From an uncultured Alphaproteobacteria bacterium (GTDB taxonomy: Bacteria > Pseudomonadota > Alphaproteobacteria > Rs-D84), in the NCBI GenBank assembly GCA_944389645.1, contig CALXMZ010000033.1, forward strand, positions 1-50,335: a stretch of DNA of 50,335 nucleotides. The letters run 5' to 3'. The notes under the pieces are model-generated. The model ran no database searches. It saw only the letters and a list, made by a program, of their open reading frames with translations, and was not told the DNA's origin. A program made the translations under genes and the position numbers. Shown here piece by piece: positions 1 through 7,781 of this stretch; the first letter of the stretch is position 1; every line of letters begins with the position of its first letter.

Positions 1-1627
1 AATAGTGATTAGAAGCGCGTGATTTATTAAATTCTAATTTTCCATTATTTACAAAAGCAACTAACTCATGGTCTTTTGTTGCATAGAATATAGGTTTTGG
101 TGTAAGTGCGACAACAGAAATTCCTGCAAGCGTCAGAATAGAAAATAAGATATAGTTAAGTTTAATTTTTACAGGTCTGATGAACATCAAACACATAAAG
201 CCAATTATGAAAAGCATAAGTGCAAGATTTGAAATATGGGGCAGGGATAGTGTAGAGTAAGGAAGTTCGGCAATTTTTGTACCAATGTCCAAAGTAAAAT
301 TATAAACAGATTCTGCAAGAGTTAAAGGTAGATTCCAACCAAACCCTGATGTTAAAGTACCAAGAATAACAAGTGGCATAATAGCGATAGAAAATATAGG
401 CAGCAGGATTAAATTGCCAAGTAAACCGTAAATGGGCAGGCTGTAAAAGTGAGCAATTACAAAAGGTGCAGTAAATACAGTTGCAACTATGGATATTAGG
501 GATGCGGTATAAATAACTTTTAAAATTTTATTATTCGGTATTTTAGGTTTCACATCATTCCATAACCAAACAAGTCCGAATATAGCTGCGAAAGATAATT
601 GAAACCCTGGTTGTATAACATAATGCGGATTCATTAAGAATATAGCGCAGAAAGCAACGCAAATATTCCGCATAGAAATTGCATTTCGTCCAAATATGAA
701 TGCAGCAAATATAAGCGTCGTCATCAAGAACGCGCGAACGGTTGCAACATCTACGCCTGATAAGAAAAGATAAAATAATAAACCTGCCCAAGCGAAGACG
801 AGTGCAGGTATTCTTGCAGGGATGCGTTTGGTAATAGGTGCAACTGCACGAAATATAAAATAGAATATTATAAATAACCAACCAGAAACCAAAGTGATAT
901 GAAATCCACTAATTGACCATACATGACCGACACCAGTTGCGGTCCATATTTTATTATCTGCCTCTGGAACTGCGCTTTTATAACCAAGAACAAGTGTATC
1001 TGCTAAGAAAGACTTAGAAGTTTTATGTAGGTGGTCACGTAATTTGCTTATGCTGCTTTCTTTTGATGAAGATAAAGTTTCGTAATTATTGATATAACCT
1101 GTTGCTGACAGATGGTTAAAATAAGCCCAACGTGCATAATCAAAAGTACCTGGTGCGTCTGAACCAGACGGTCTAAATAGACCGACATTTGCTTTTATCG
1201 TATCACCTATGTTGGGTAGTGTTAGTTCTGGTTTTGCAGAAACTCTGATAATAGCGGTTTTGTTGCTGTCTGCATTTATTTCTGTGGCATTGGTCTTTAT
1301 ATAAATTCTGGATTTGTCATCGGTATAGTCTATCTTTTCAACTATACCTGTGACTTCTATGTCGTGTAATTTTCTAGGTAGTTGAGGCGTATCGATAACA
1401 TGAGTAAATATAGATGCATCACACAGGCCAAATATGAATAAGGATATAGCACGTAAAAAGATTCTTTTAGTTATAAATAAAGTTGCAACCGAAACAATCA
1501 AACCAATTGTTGTAAGGTATAAATTTGGTTCTGTGGGCAGGTTGAAATAAAGGCCCGCACCGAAAGCGATTAAGAACGGTACCCACAGGAACATATTAAA
1601 TGATTGATTTTGCCAGAAATCTTGCAT
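1..1627 (-). CDS. comEC: ComEC/Rec2 DNA-uptake channel (3' part beyond window)
   Basis: The minus-strand frame opens at an ATG at 1627 and stays open to the window edge, giving about 542 residues. It starts MQDFWQNQSF, has early hydrophobic segments, then an N-terminal soluble DUF4131-like region (residues about 90-190), followed by a polytopic Competence domain. That domain contains the typical stretches GVGHVWSISGFH and LSGVDVATVRAF. ComEC forms the inner-membrane channel that carries single-stranded DNA into the cytoplasm during natural transformation. The C-terminal metallo-beta-lactamase-like domain would begin near the window edge and cannot be judged. The gene is divergent from pyrG. 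No other competence gene is in the window. The family call is firm; whether the gene is intact is unknown. Confidence 0.9.
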   Translation of the reverse strand, partial: MQDFWQNQSFNMFLWVPFLIAFGAGLYFNLPTEPNLYLTTIGLIVSVATLFITKRIFLRAISLFIFGLCDASIFTHVIDTPQLPRKLHDIEVTGIVEKIDYTDDKSRIYIKTNATEINADSNKTAIIRVSAKPELTLPNIGDTIKANVGLFRPSGSDAPGTFDYARWAYFNHLSATGYINNYETLSSSKESSISKLRDHLHKTSKSFLADTLVLGYKSAVPEADNKIWTATGVGHVWSISGFHITLVSGWLFIIFYFIFRAVAPITKRIPARIPALVFAWAGLLFYLFLSGVDVATVRAFLMTTLIFAAFIFGRNAISMRNICVAFCAIFLMNPHYVIQPGFQLSFAAIFGLVWLWNDVKPKIPNNKILKVIYTASLISIVATVFTAPFVIAHFYSLPIYGLLGNLILLPIFSIAIMPLVILGTLTSGFGWNLPLTLAESVYNFTLDIGTKIAELPYSTLSLPHISNLALMLFIIGFMCLMFIRPVKIKLNYILFSILTLAGISVVALTPKPIFYATKDHELVAFVNNGKLEFNKSRASNHY

Positions 1628-1652
1628 ACAGGAAGTATAGGAATTTATTTTA

Positions 1653-1681
1653 TTGTCAGGCAACGAAAAATTTCGTATGAT
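1653..1681 (+). promoter_or_regulatory. Sigma70-type promoter of pyrG
   Basis: TTGTCA at 1653-1658 and TATGAT at 1676-1681 are separated by 17 bases. Transcription would start near 1688, just before the AAGGAGG at 1692-1698. This promoter covers the region that an upstream TTG start for pyrG would need, so it argues for the ATG at 1704. Confidence 0.7.
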
Positions 1682-1703
1682 AAAAGCCCATAAGGAGGCT
1701 CTT

Positions 1704-3272
1704 ATGGCAAAGTATATTTTTATCACTGGTGGGGTTGTGTCAAGTTTAGGCAAGGGCGTCGCGGCGGCAAGTTGTGGCGCCCTTCTTCAATCGCGTGGTT
1801 ATACGGTCCATGCGCGAAAGTTTGACCCTTATTTGAATATAGATCCAGGTACTATGTCGCCTTTTCAGCATGGTGAAGTTTATGTGACAAATGACGGGTT
1901 TGAAACAGACTTGGACTTAGGATATTACGAAAGATTTTTAGGAATAAAACTTTCAAGAAACGATTCTGTATCAGGTGGTCGAATATATTGGGATGTTTTA
2001 AATGCAGAGCGTCACGGGGATTACCTTGGGGCGACTGTTCAGATGATACCGCACGTAAGTAATAAGATAAAAGAATATCTAAGTGCTCCGACTGGTACGG
2101 ACTTTGTTGTATGTGAAATAGGTGGAACGGTTGGGGATATCGAAGGCAAGATATTTTTAGAATCCATTCGTCAGTTTGCAAATGATGTTGGTCGAAAGAA
2201 TGTAATGTTTGTGCATTTGACCTTGGCGCCTTATTTAGAAAAAAGCGGAGAATTAAAGACGAAGCCGACCCAGATGTCTGTACGCGAATTATTAGAAAAT
2301 GGTATTCAGGCAGATATGTTGATAGTGCGTACCCCCAGAATGTTATCGTCTGAAGAAAAATCAAAAATAGGTATGTTCTGTAATTTGCCAGCCAAGAATG
2401 TAATAAGTGGTATGGATGTTGATAATATATATAAGATACCTTTGGCGTACGATGCGCAACATGTGTTTGATATTATTGCCGAGCATTTTGATTTACCACC
2501 TGCAGCAGGGAATATGGATAAGTTTCAAAAGATAGAACGGTATTTATCTGCGGACTTACCAGAAGTAAAGATAGGTATTGTTGGAAAATATTTTGATGTA
2601 CCTGATGCATATAAGTCTTTAAACGAAGCACTATTCCATGCGGGTATTCAGAATAACGTGCATGTAAAATTAAAGAAGATAAATGCGGAAGATTTTTCGC
2701 CAGAGCAAGTCGCGGGGCTTGACGGGATTTTAGTACCTGGTGGCTTTGGTACGCGTGGTGTCGGTGGAAAGATTGCGGCAGCAGGTTATGCGCGTGAAAA
2801 TAAAATACCTTATATGGGGATATGTTTAGGTATGCAGGTTGCAGTAATAGAATTTGCAAGAAATGTCGTAGGTATATCAGATGCGGATTCAACAGAGTTT
2901 TCAAAAAATTGTACGCCAGTTATAAATATAATGACAGACCATGATTCTGAAAATATGGGTGGAACGCTTCGACTTGGAGCGTACCCTTGTATAATAAAAT
3001 CTGGTACTTTGGCTGAAAAGGTATACGGGAAGGAACAGATATCAGAACGTCACAGACATAGATACGAGATGGATATATCTTGGGAAGAAAAATTTGCGCA
3101 AAATGGTATGATAATATCCGGTCGCAGTCCTGACGGCAGATTGCCCGAGATAATAGAGTTGAAAGATCATCCATTTTTTATGGCGGGGCAATTTCATCCT
3201 GAATTTCAGTCAAGTCCATTTAGTGGTCATCCGATGTTTAACGCTTTTATTGCTGCAGCAATGAAGAAGTAA
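1704..3272 (+). CDS. pyrG: CTP synthase
   Basis: PyrG makes CTP from UTP, ATP and glutamine, the last step of cytosolic pyrimidine nucleotide synthesis. The 522-residue protein starts MAKYIFITGGVVSSLGKG, the family's amidoligase P-loop signature. The C-terminal half is a class I glutamine amidotransferase: LVPGGFGTRG, the nucleophile Cys374 in MGICLGMQ, and the His/Glu pair in GQFHPEFQS near the end. The ATG at 1704 is chosen because AAGGAGG lies 5 bases upstream and alignment with the family begins exactly there; a longer reading from TTG 1653 would overlap the promoter. Length is slightly shorter than E. coli PyrG (545). A hairpin terminator follows. Confidence 0.97.
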   Translation: MAKYIFITGGVVSSLGKGVAAASCGALLQSRGYTVHARKFDPYLNIDPGTMSPFQHGEVYVTNDGFETDLDLGYYERFLGIKLSRNDSVSGGRIYWDVLNAERHGDYLGATVQMIPHVSNKIKEYLSAPTGTDFVVCEIGGTVGDIEGKIFLESIRQFANDVGRKNVMFVHLTLAPYLEKSGELKTKPTQMSVRELLENGIQADMLIVRTPRMLSSEEKSKIGMFCNLPAKNVISGMDVDNIYKIPLAYDAQHVFDIIAEHFDLPPAAGNMDKFQKIERYLSADLPEVKIGIVGKYFDVPDAYKSLNEALFHAGIQNNVHVKLKKINAEDFSPEQVAGLDGILVPGGFGTRGVGGKIAAAGYARENKIPYMGICLGMQVAVIEFARNVVGISDADSTEFSKNCTPVINIMTDHDSENMGGTLRLGAYPCIIKSGTLAEKVYGKEQISERHRHRYEMDISWEEKFAQNGMIISGRSPDGRLPEIIELKDHPFFMAGQFHPEFQSSPFSGHPMFNAFIAAAMKK

Positions 3273-3287
3273 AAATATTAAATTAAG

Positions 3288-3311
3288 AACTGCACCCATT
3301 AGGGTGCAGTT
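3288..3311 (+). terminator. Terminator after pyrG
   Basis: A perfect 10-bp stem (AACTGCACCC / GGGTGCAGTT) with a four-base loop lies 15 bases after the pyrG stop and is followed by an AT-rich stretch. Because gapR converges on it from the right (its stop is at 3337), it may work in both directions. Confidence 0.75.
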
Positions 3312-3336
3312 TAATATTATTTTAAATAATGAGTGT

Positions 3337-3585
3337 TTATAAACCTAATGCATTTCTATACATCTGGGTTAATTCATCTGCTTCGTCTAATTCATCAGGG
3401 TCCATCTTGCGTAGACGTATCATCTGACGAATGTATTTCGGATCAAAACCGGCAGATTTTGCTTCACTATAAATTTCTTTGATGTCTGCTGCGATAGCTG
3501 CAGTTTCTTCATTTAATTTTTCGATTCTTTCAATTATGCTAAGCAATTGCTGATTATCAATTGCACCATGGTTTGCTTCTTTCAT
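3337..3585 (-). CDS. gapR: GapR-like nucleoid protein (DUF2312)
   Basis: An 82-residue protein matching the DUF2312 pattern: IERIEKLNEETAAIAADIKE, then YSEAKSAGFDPKYIRQ and RLRKMD. In Caulobacter the family member GapR binds AT-rich, overtwisted DNA ahead of replication and transcription. The family is largely alphaproteobacterial, which helps place the organism. The long N-terminal helix has heptad-like spacing, as expected for the coiled-coil dimer. The reading frame extends upstream to 3681, but the ATG at 3585 is preferred: family similarity begins near it and AAGGGGA lies upstream, while the extension would run through the promoter region and into pyk. It is divergent from pyk with overlapping promoters. 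Confidence 0.88.
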   Translation of the reverse strand: MKEANHGAIDNQQLLSIIERIEKLNEETAAIAADIKEIYSEAKSAGFDPKYIRQMIRLRKMDPDELDEADELTQMYRNALGL

Positions 3586-3597
3586 GCAGATTTCCCC

Positions 3598-3644
3598 TTG
3601 TCTTTTTCTGTTTCTTATGATATACAATAAATCGAAAAAATCAA
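3598..3644. promoter_or_regulatory. Overlapping divergent promoters of pyk (+) and gapR (-)
   Basis: On the plus strand, TTGTCT (3598-3603), 17 bases, then TATACA (3621-3626) point towards pyk. On the minus strand, TTGATT (3644-3639), 16 bases, then TATCAT (3622-3617) point towards gapR. The two -10 elements share bases 3621-3622, so the two promoters probably cannot be occupied at the same time. Confidence 0.55.
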
Positions 3645-3675
3645 GAAAAACAAAGTATAAAATAAGCAGGTGAAA

Positions 3676-5046
3676 ATGCATAAATTTACAAAAGTCACAG
3701 CGTCGATCGGACCTAAATGCGAAGATAAAGAGATTTTAACTAAAATGATACAGGCAGGGGTAAATATGTGCCGCTTGAATTTTAGTCATGATACAGGTGA
3801 TGTTCAGGGGAAGAAAATTGATTTGATACGTGAAATATCTACAGAATTAAATATACCAGTTGCGGTTATGGTTGATTTGCAAGGTCCGAAACATCGTATT
3901 GGAAACTTTGAAACTGAAGACAAATATCCTTTAACAATAGGACAGAAATTTGTTTTTGATACAGATTCTAAACTCGGAGATTCAACGCGCGTTCAGTTGC
4001 CAGATTCAGATGTTTTGGGTTCTTTGAATGTCGGTGACAGAATTTTATTAAATGACGGTAAGATAGAAATGAAAGTAGATTCTGTTGAAAAAGGTAAGGT
4101 CGAGGCGACTGTTTTACGCGGAACAGAAATTTGGTCTAGACGTGGTTTTAATTTGCCGGATACGGAAATAGCAACATCTGTTTTGACGGAAAAAGACAGA
4201 AAAGATTTAGAATACGCATTAACGAAGAATCCGGACTGGGTTGCTATTTCTTTCGTTCAGAAACCGGAAGATATTGCGGAAGTTCGTGATTTTATTGTTG
4301 CGCGTACGTCGCATCCTGTAAAGATCATCGCAAAAATAGAACGTCCGAATGCAGTTGAAAGGATAACAGAAATAGCGGCTGTAGCAGATGGAATAATGAT
4401 TGCACGTGGTGATTTGGCGGTAGAGGTGCCGTTTGAAAAATTACCTGCTATTTCTCGGCATATAATTCGAGAATGCCGTAAAATGAATAAACCTGTTATT
4501 ATGGCAACGCAAATGTTAGGGACGATGGTAAATAGTGAATTCCCGACACGGGCAGAGATAACAGATGTTGCAAATACTGCATATTTGCGTGCAGATTCTA
4601 CGATGACGTCCGAAGAAACGACGATAGGTATAAATCCTGTAAATGTAATTGAAACTATGACGAAGATATTGTCTTATGCAGATAGTGATGCAATTGCTAA
4701 TCCTTATGATTGGTCTCGAATTGATAACGTTCCGGAAAATGATTGGTCTCGAAGTGTTGCATCAATGGCTTACTTAAATAAAGCATCTGCAATAGTTGTA
4801 TTTGCACGTGATACAGATATTGCGACACAGATTTCTTGTCGTAAGCCAGATATTCCTATATTTGCTGTTTGCCGTGAAAGTTTGATTGCAAACCAGTTGT
4901 GTTTAGCGCGTGGTGTATTTCCGATATATGATGAGGATTTGTTCGCAAAGAAAGATGCTTTTAATTCTGCTAGAAAATTTGGTATAAATAATGGGAAAAT
5001 CGTTATAGTAGATGAAGATAAAATTAGTTTACGAACGTTAGACTAA
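3676..5046 (+). CDS. pyk: Pyruvate kinase
   Basis: Converts phosphoenolpyruvate and ADP to pyruvate and ATP in glycolysis. The 456-residue protein has the substrate motif MCRLNFSHD, VDLQGPK, an intact B domain (roughly residues 70-160), the catalytic lysine in IIAKIERPNAVERI, the metal-binding MIARGDLAVEV and MATQMLGTMVNSEFPTRAEITDVAN. The segment that follows is unusual: the common GADAVMLSGETA is replaced by RADSTMTSEETT. The early PKHRIG also differs from the usual PK(I/L)R(T/V)G. A GTG at 3670 is an alternative start, but ATG 3676 fits the family N-terminus. Function is confident; the altered loop could affect kinetics or regulation. Confidence 0.93.
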   Translation: MHKFTKVTASIGPKCEDKEILTKMIQAGVNMCRLNFSHDTGDVQGKKIDLIREISTELNIPVAVMVDLQGPKHRIGNFETEDKYPLTIGQKFVFDTDSKLGDSTRVQLPDSDVLGSLNVGDRILLNDGKIEMKVDSVEKGKVEATVLRGTEIWSRRGFNLPDTEIATSVLTEKDRKDLEYALTKNPDWVAISFVQKPEDIAEVRDFIVARTSHPVKIIAKIERPNAVERITEIAAVADGIMIARGDLAVEVPFEKLPAISRHIIRECRKMNKPVIMATQMLGTMVNSEFPTRAEITDVANTAYLRADSTMTSEETTIGINPVNVIETMTKILSYADSDAIANPYDWSRIDNVPENDWSRSVASMAYLNKASAIVVFARDTDIATQISCRKPDIPIFAVCRESLIANQLCLARGVFPIYDEDLFAKKDAFNSARKFGINNGKIVIVDEDKISLRTLD

Positions 5047-5067
5047 AAATAAAAAATTAAGATGAAA

Positions 5068-5108
5068 TAACGGTGGGAAAACTATTGACCGCCGTTATAT
5101 TTTTTTAC
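5068..5108 (+). terminator. Terminator after pyk
   Basis: Stem TAACGGTGG (5068-5076) pairs with CCGCCGTTA (5089-5097) with one G-T wobble and a 12-base loop, followed by a run of T. It ends only about 18 bases before the next start codon, so the downstream gene probably relies on readthrough or a promoter inside this stretch. Confidence 0.65.
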
Positions 5109-5125
5109 TAAAATCTTTGATAGAC

Positions 5126-6322
5126 ATGGAAAGGTTAATTGGGATTTTCTTTGCGATATCTTTGTGTGTTTTCCCCGCTGTGGGTGCACAGTACAAGGCA
5201 GTACTTGTGGCAGATATGGATACGGGACGCGTGTTATATCAGGAAAATGCAAAAGTACAAAATTACCCAGCAAGTTTAACGAAAATTATGACCTTGTATT
5301 TAACTTTTGATGCATTGGAACACGGGCGGTTACATTTAGACGATTATTTAATTGTTTCTCAGTCTGCCGCGTCTGCGTCACCTGTTAAGCTTGGTTTGCC
5401 TGCGGGTAGTAAGATCAAAGTTGAAGACGCGATAAAGGCTTTAACAGTTTTAAGTGCAAACGACGTTGCACGTGTTCTGGCAGAAAATCTAAAAGGTGGT
5501 AAAGAAGGTAACTTTGCAAATTTGATGACTCGGGTTGCAAATGAAATAGGGCTTTCCGGAACTAATTTTGAAAATTCTTCTGGGTTGCCAAATGATGATC
5601 AGTTATCTACTGCGCGTGATATTGCTTTGTTATCAATGGCAATTTATAAGCATTTCCCACAATATTGGAAATATTTTAGTATAAAAACGTGGACTTATAA
5701 TGGTAAGACATACACTAATGGTAATAGATTGCTTGGAACATATCCTGGGTGTGATGGAATGAAAACTGGTTTTACAAATAAGTCTAAATATTCCTTGGTA
5801 GCAACCGCAAAACGTAATGGACATCATCTTATATCTGTAGTACTTGGTGCAGAAAACAAAGATGTGCGTGCAAATGTTTCTACGAAAATGTTAAATAAAG
5901 GTTTTGCTATGTTAGATGGTACAGATAGTTTTTCTCAAACTTACTCAGTGCCAACGCAAAATTCTGATATGGGATATAAAACTTATAGTGTACCTGCGTC
6001 TACAAGCAGTGCGCCAACTTTTAGTGCGGCGTATAATGCCGCAACAGGTGCAGTTGCGAGTAATGATTATAATGATAGTTTAAAGAGTGTTGCAGTGGTT
6101 TCTTCAGGTGGGGCAGGTGTTCAGTTTGGGGCTTTTTCATCGCGTAATTCTGCACAGGCTCAAGTTAATAACGTAAGAAATATTCTTGGCATAAATACTG
6201 CAATTGAGGTAGCTCCGAATGGAATGTTCAGAGTCAGGGCAAATAATTTATCTGAAAGTTATGCACAAAGCATAAAAAATAAAGCTGTAAATGCTGGTAT
6301 AGATTGCTACATTTTTCATTAG
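5126..6322 (+). CDS. dacA: D-alanyl-D-alanine carboxypeptidase with C-terminal SPOR domain
   Basis: A secreted penicillin-binding protein of the PBP5/6 (DacA/DacC) family, which trims the terminal D-Ala from peptidoglycan pentapeptides. It has a signal peptide (residues 1-21) and the serine-peptidase motifs S50-L-T-K53, S110-A-N112 and K213-T-G215. A low-complexity Ser/Thr/Ala linker follows, then a SPOR domain in the last 70 or so residues (VQFGAFSSRNSAQAQVNN...). SPOR domains bind denuded glycan strands and often target septa. ATG 5126 starts the signal peptide directly; TTG 5117 is a possible three-codon extension. No strong ribosome binding site is visible. The symbol is a family label, not a proven ortholog assignment. 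Confidence 0.9.
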   Translation: MERLIGIFFAISLCVFPAVGAQYKAVLVADMDTGRVLYQENAKVQNYPASLTKIMTLYLTFDALEHGRLHLDDYLIVSQSAASASPVKLGLPAGSKIKVEDAIKALTVLSANDVARVLAENLKGGKEGNFANLMTRVANEIGLSGTNFENSSGLPNDDQLSTARDIALLSMAIYKHFPQYWKYFSIKTWTYNGKTYTNGNRLLGTYPGCDGMKTGFTNKSKYSLVATAKRNGHHLISVVLGAENKDVRANVSTKMLNKGFAMLDGTDSFSQTYSVPTQNSDMGYKTYSVPASTSSAPTFSAAYNAATGAVASNDYNDSLKSVAVVSSGGAGVQFGAFSSRNSAQAQVNNVRNILGINTAIEVAPNGMFRVRANNLSESYAQSIKNKAVNAGIDCYIFH

Positions 6323-6330
6323 GTTAAAAT

Positions 6331-6930
6331 ATGAATTCGAAAATAGAAAAACTTATAAAACAATTTGCAAAATTACCACGTTTAGGATCCAGAGCGGCAC
6401 AACGTATAGTTTTAGCTTTACTACAGGATAAAACGGGAAAGGCGGTAAATTTAGCAAATACTTTGTTAGATGCGGTAGAATCAGTTAGACCGTGTCCGAT
6501 ATGTGGGGTATTAACAGATGCAGAATTTGGTGCATGTGAATTTTGTCGCGATGTATCACGTGCGAATGGTCAGATCTGCGTTGTTCGTGATTTGTCGGAC
6601 GTTTGGACTTTGGAAAAATCTGCGGTATTTCATGGTAGGTACCATATTCTTGGTGGTTTGATTTCAGGAGTGACAGGTATGACTCCAGAAGATCTTAATA
6701 TAAACAATTTATCTTATAGAGTTAAATCAGAAAATATTTCTGAGATAATATTTGCTTTGCCGAATACAGTAGAAGGTAAAACAACGCAACATTATGTAAT
6801 GTCCGTAATAGGAGCAGAATCTTGTGTTAGATTTTCTGAGCTCGCATCAGGTGTACCGCTTGGTGGTGATTTAGATTATCTGGATGACGGTACGTTAACG
6901 CTTGCATTCGGAGGGCGAAAGACTTTATGA
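6331..6930 (+). CDS. recR: Recombination mediator RecR
   Basis: RecR works with RecF/RecO to load RecA onto gapped single-stranded DNA. The 199-residue protein has the expected parts: an N-terminal helix-hairpin-helix (LPRLGSRAAQRI), a C4 zinc finger (C55, C58, C69, C72), a Toprim domain starting at QICVVRDLSDVWTLE, and the C-terminal GVPLGGDLDYLDDGTLTLAF. It begins 8 bases after the carboxypeptidase gene and overlaps rsmA by four bases (ATGA), which suggests translational coupling within one transcript. dnaX and ybaB, common RecR neighbours elsewhere, are not here. Confidence 0.96.
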   Translation: MNSKIEKLIKQFAKLPRLGSRAAQRIVLALLQDKTGKAVNLANTLLDAVESVRPCPICGVLTDAEFGACEFCRDVSRANGQICVVRDLSDVWTLEKSAVFHGRYHILGGLISGVTGMTPEDLNINNLSYRVKSENISEIIFALPNTVEGKTTQHYVMSVIGAESCVRFSELASGVPLGGDLDYLDDGTLTLAFGGRKTL

Positions 6931-7754
6931 GTATAGAAAAAATAAAATCTTTACCGCCTGTATCAGAAATGATGCGTGAAGCAGGTTTGGAACCTAAAAA
7001 GCAATTCGGGCAGAATTTTTTATTTGATTTGAATTTAACGGGGCGTATTGCAAGAAGTGTTCCTGATATAGAAAACTCTGTTGTTGTAGAAGTTGGACCG
7101 GGACCAGCAGGATTAACGCGTGCACTATTATTAGCTGGGGCTAAGCAAGTAATTGCGATAGAAAAAGATAAAACTACCGAGCCTATTTTATCACGAATAG
7201 TAGAAAGTTCGGAAGGAAGATTAACTGTAATTTATGAAGATGCATTAAAAGTTGATTTCTCAAAATTAGGAATTCGTGATTATGCTGTATGTTCTAATTT
7301 GCCATATAATGTTGGAACGGAATTATTTATTAATTGGTTATTATGCGTTGCAAAAGGTGAACCCATAAATTCAATGACATTAATGTTTCAGCGCGAAGTT
7401 GCGCAACGTATAGTTGCAAAACCTGGGAACGCGCAATATGGGCGTTTAAGTATTTTAACGTCCTTGATATCAGATGCAAAAATTTTATTTGAGGTACCTA
7501 ATACTGCTTTTGTACCAAGACCGAAAGTTCAAAGTGCTGTAGTTCAAGTATTACCTAATACGGAAAAAATAAAAAAAATTCGGGATATTGAAAAAGTTGG
7601 GAATCTGACAGCAAAACTCTTTGGTCAGCGTCGCAAAATGGTTCGTGGGATAATACCTGATATTGATTGGAATCAGTTTGGGTTATCAGGTAAAGAAAGA
7701 GCAGAAGATATTGATCCAGAAACTTTTGCACGAATGGCAGAAATTTTGTTATAA
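6927..7754 (+). CDS. rsmA: 16S rRNA (adenine-N6,N6)-dimethyltransferase
   Basis: RsmA/KsgA dimethylates two adjacent adenosines near the 3' end of 16S rRNA during 30S assembly. The 275-residue sequence begins with the family hallmark KKQFGQNFLFD, followed by the SAM-binding E55-V-G-P-G-P, the acidic IAIEKD, and the catalytic motif IV S123-NLPYNVG. The C-terminal helical domain contains FVPRPKVQSAVV and LFGQRRKMVRG. The start overlaps the recR stop. Its length matches the E. coli protein (273). Confidence 0.96.
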   Translation: MSIEKIKSLPPVSEMMREAGLEPKKQFGQNFLFDLNLTGRIARSVPDIENSVVVEVGPGPAGLTRALLLAGAKQVIAIEKDKTTEPILSRIVESSEGRLTVIYEDALKVDFSKLGIRDYAVCSNLPYNVGTELFINWLLCVAKGEPINSMTLMFQREVAQRIVAKPGNAQYGRLSILTSLISDAKILFEVPNTAFVPRPKVQSAVVQVLPNTEKIKKIRDIEKVGNLTAKLFGQRRKMVRGIIPDIDWNQFGLSGKERAEDIDPETFARMAEILL

Positions 7755-7781
7755 TATTTTGTATAAAAAGAGAGAGAGTAA

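Noticed and set aside
1653..1703. Longer PyrG N-terminus starting at a TTG
   Set aside because: The TTG lies in the -35 element of a well-spaced promoter, and AAGGAGG sits just before the ATG at 1704, where family similarity begins.
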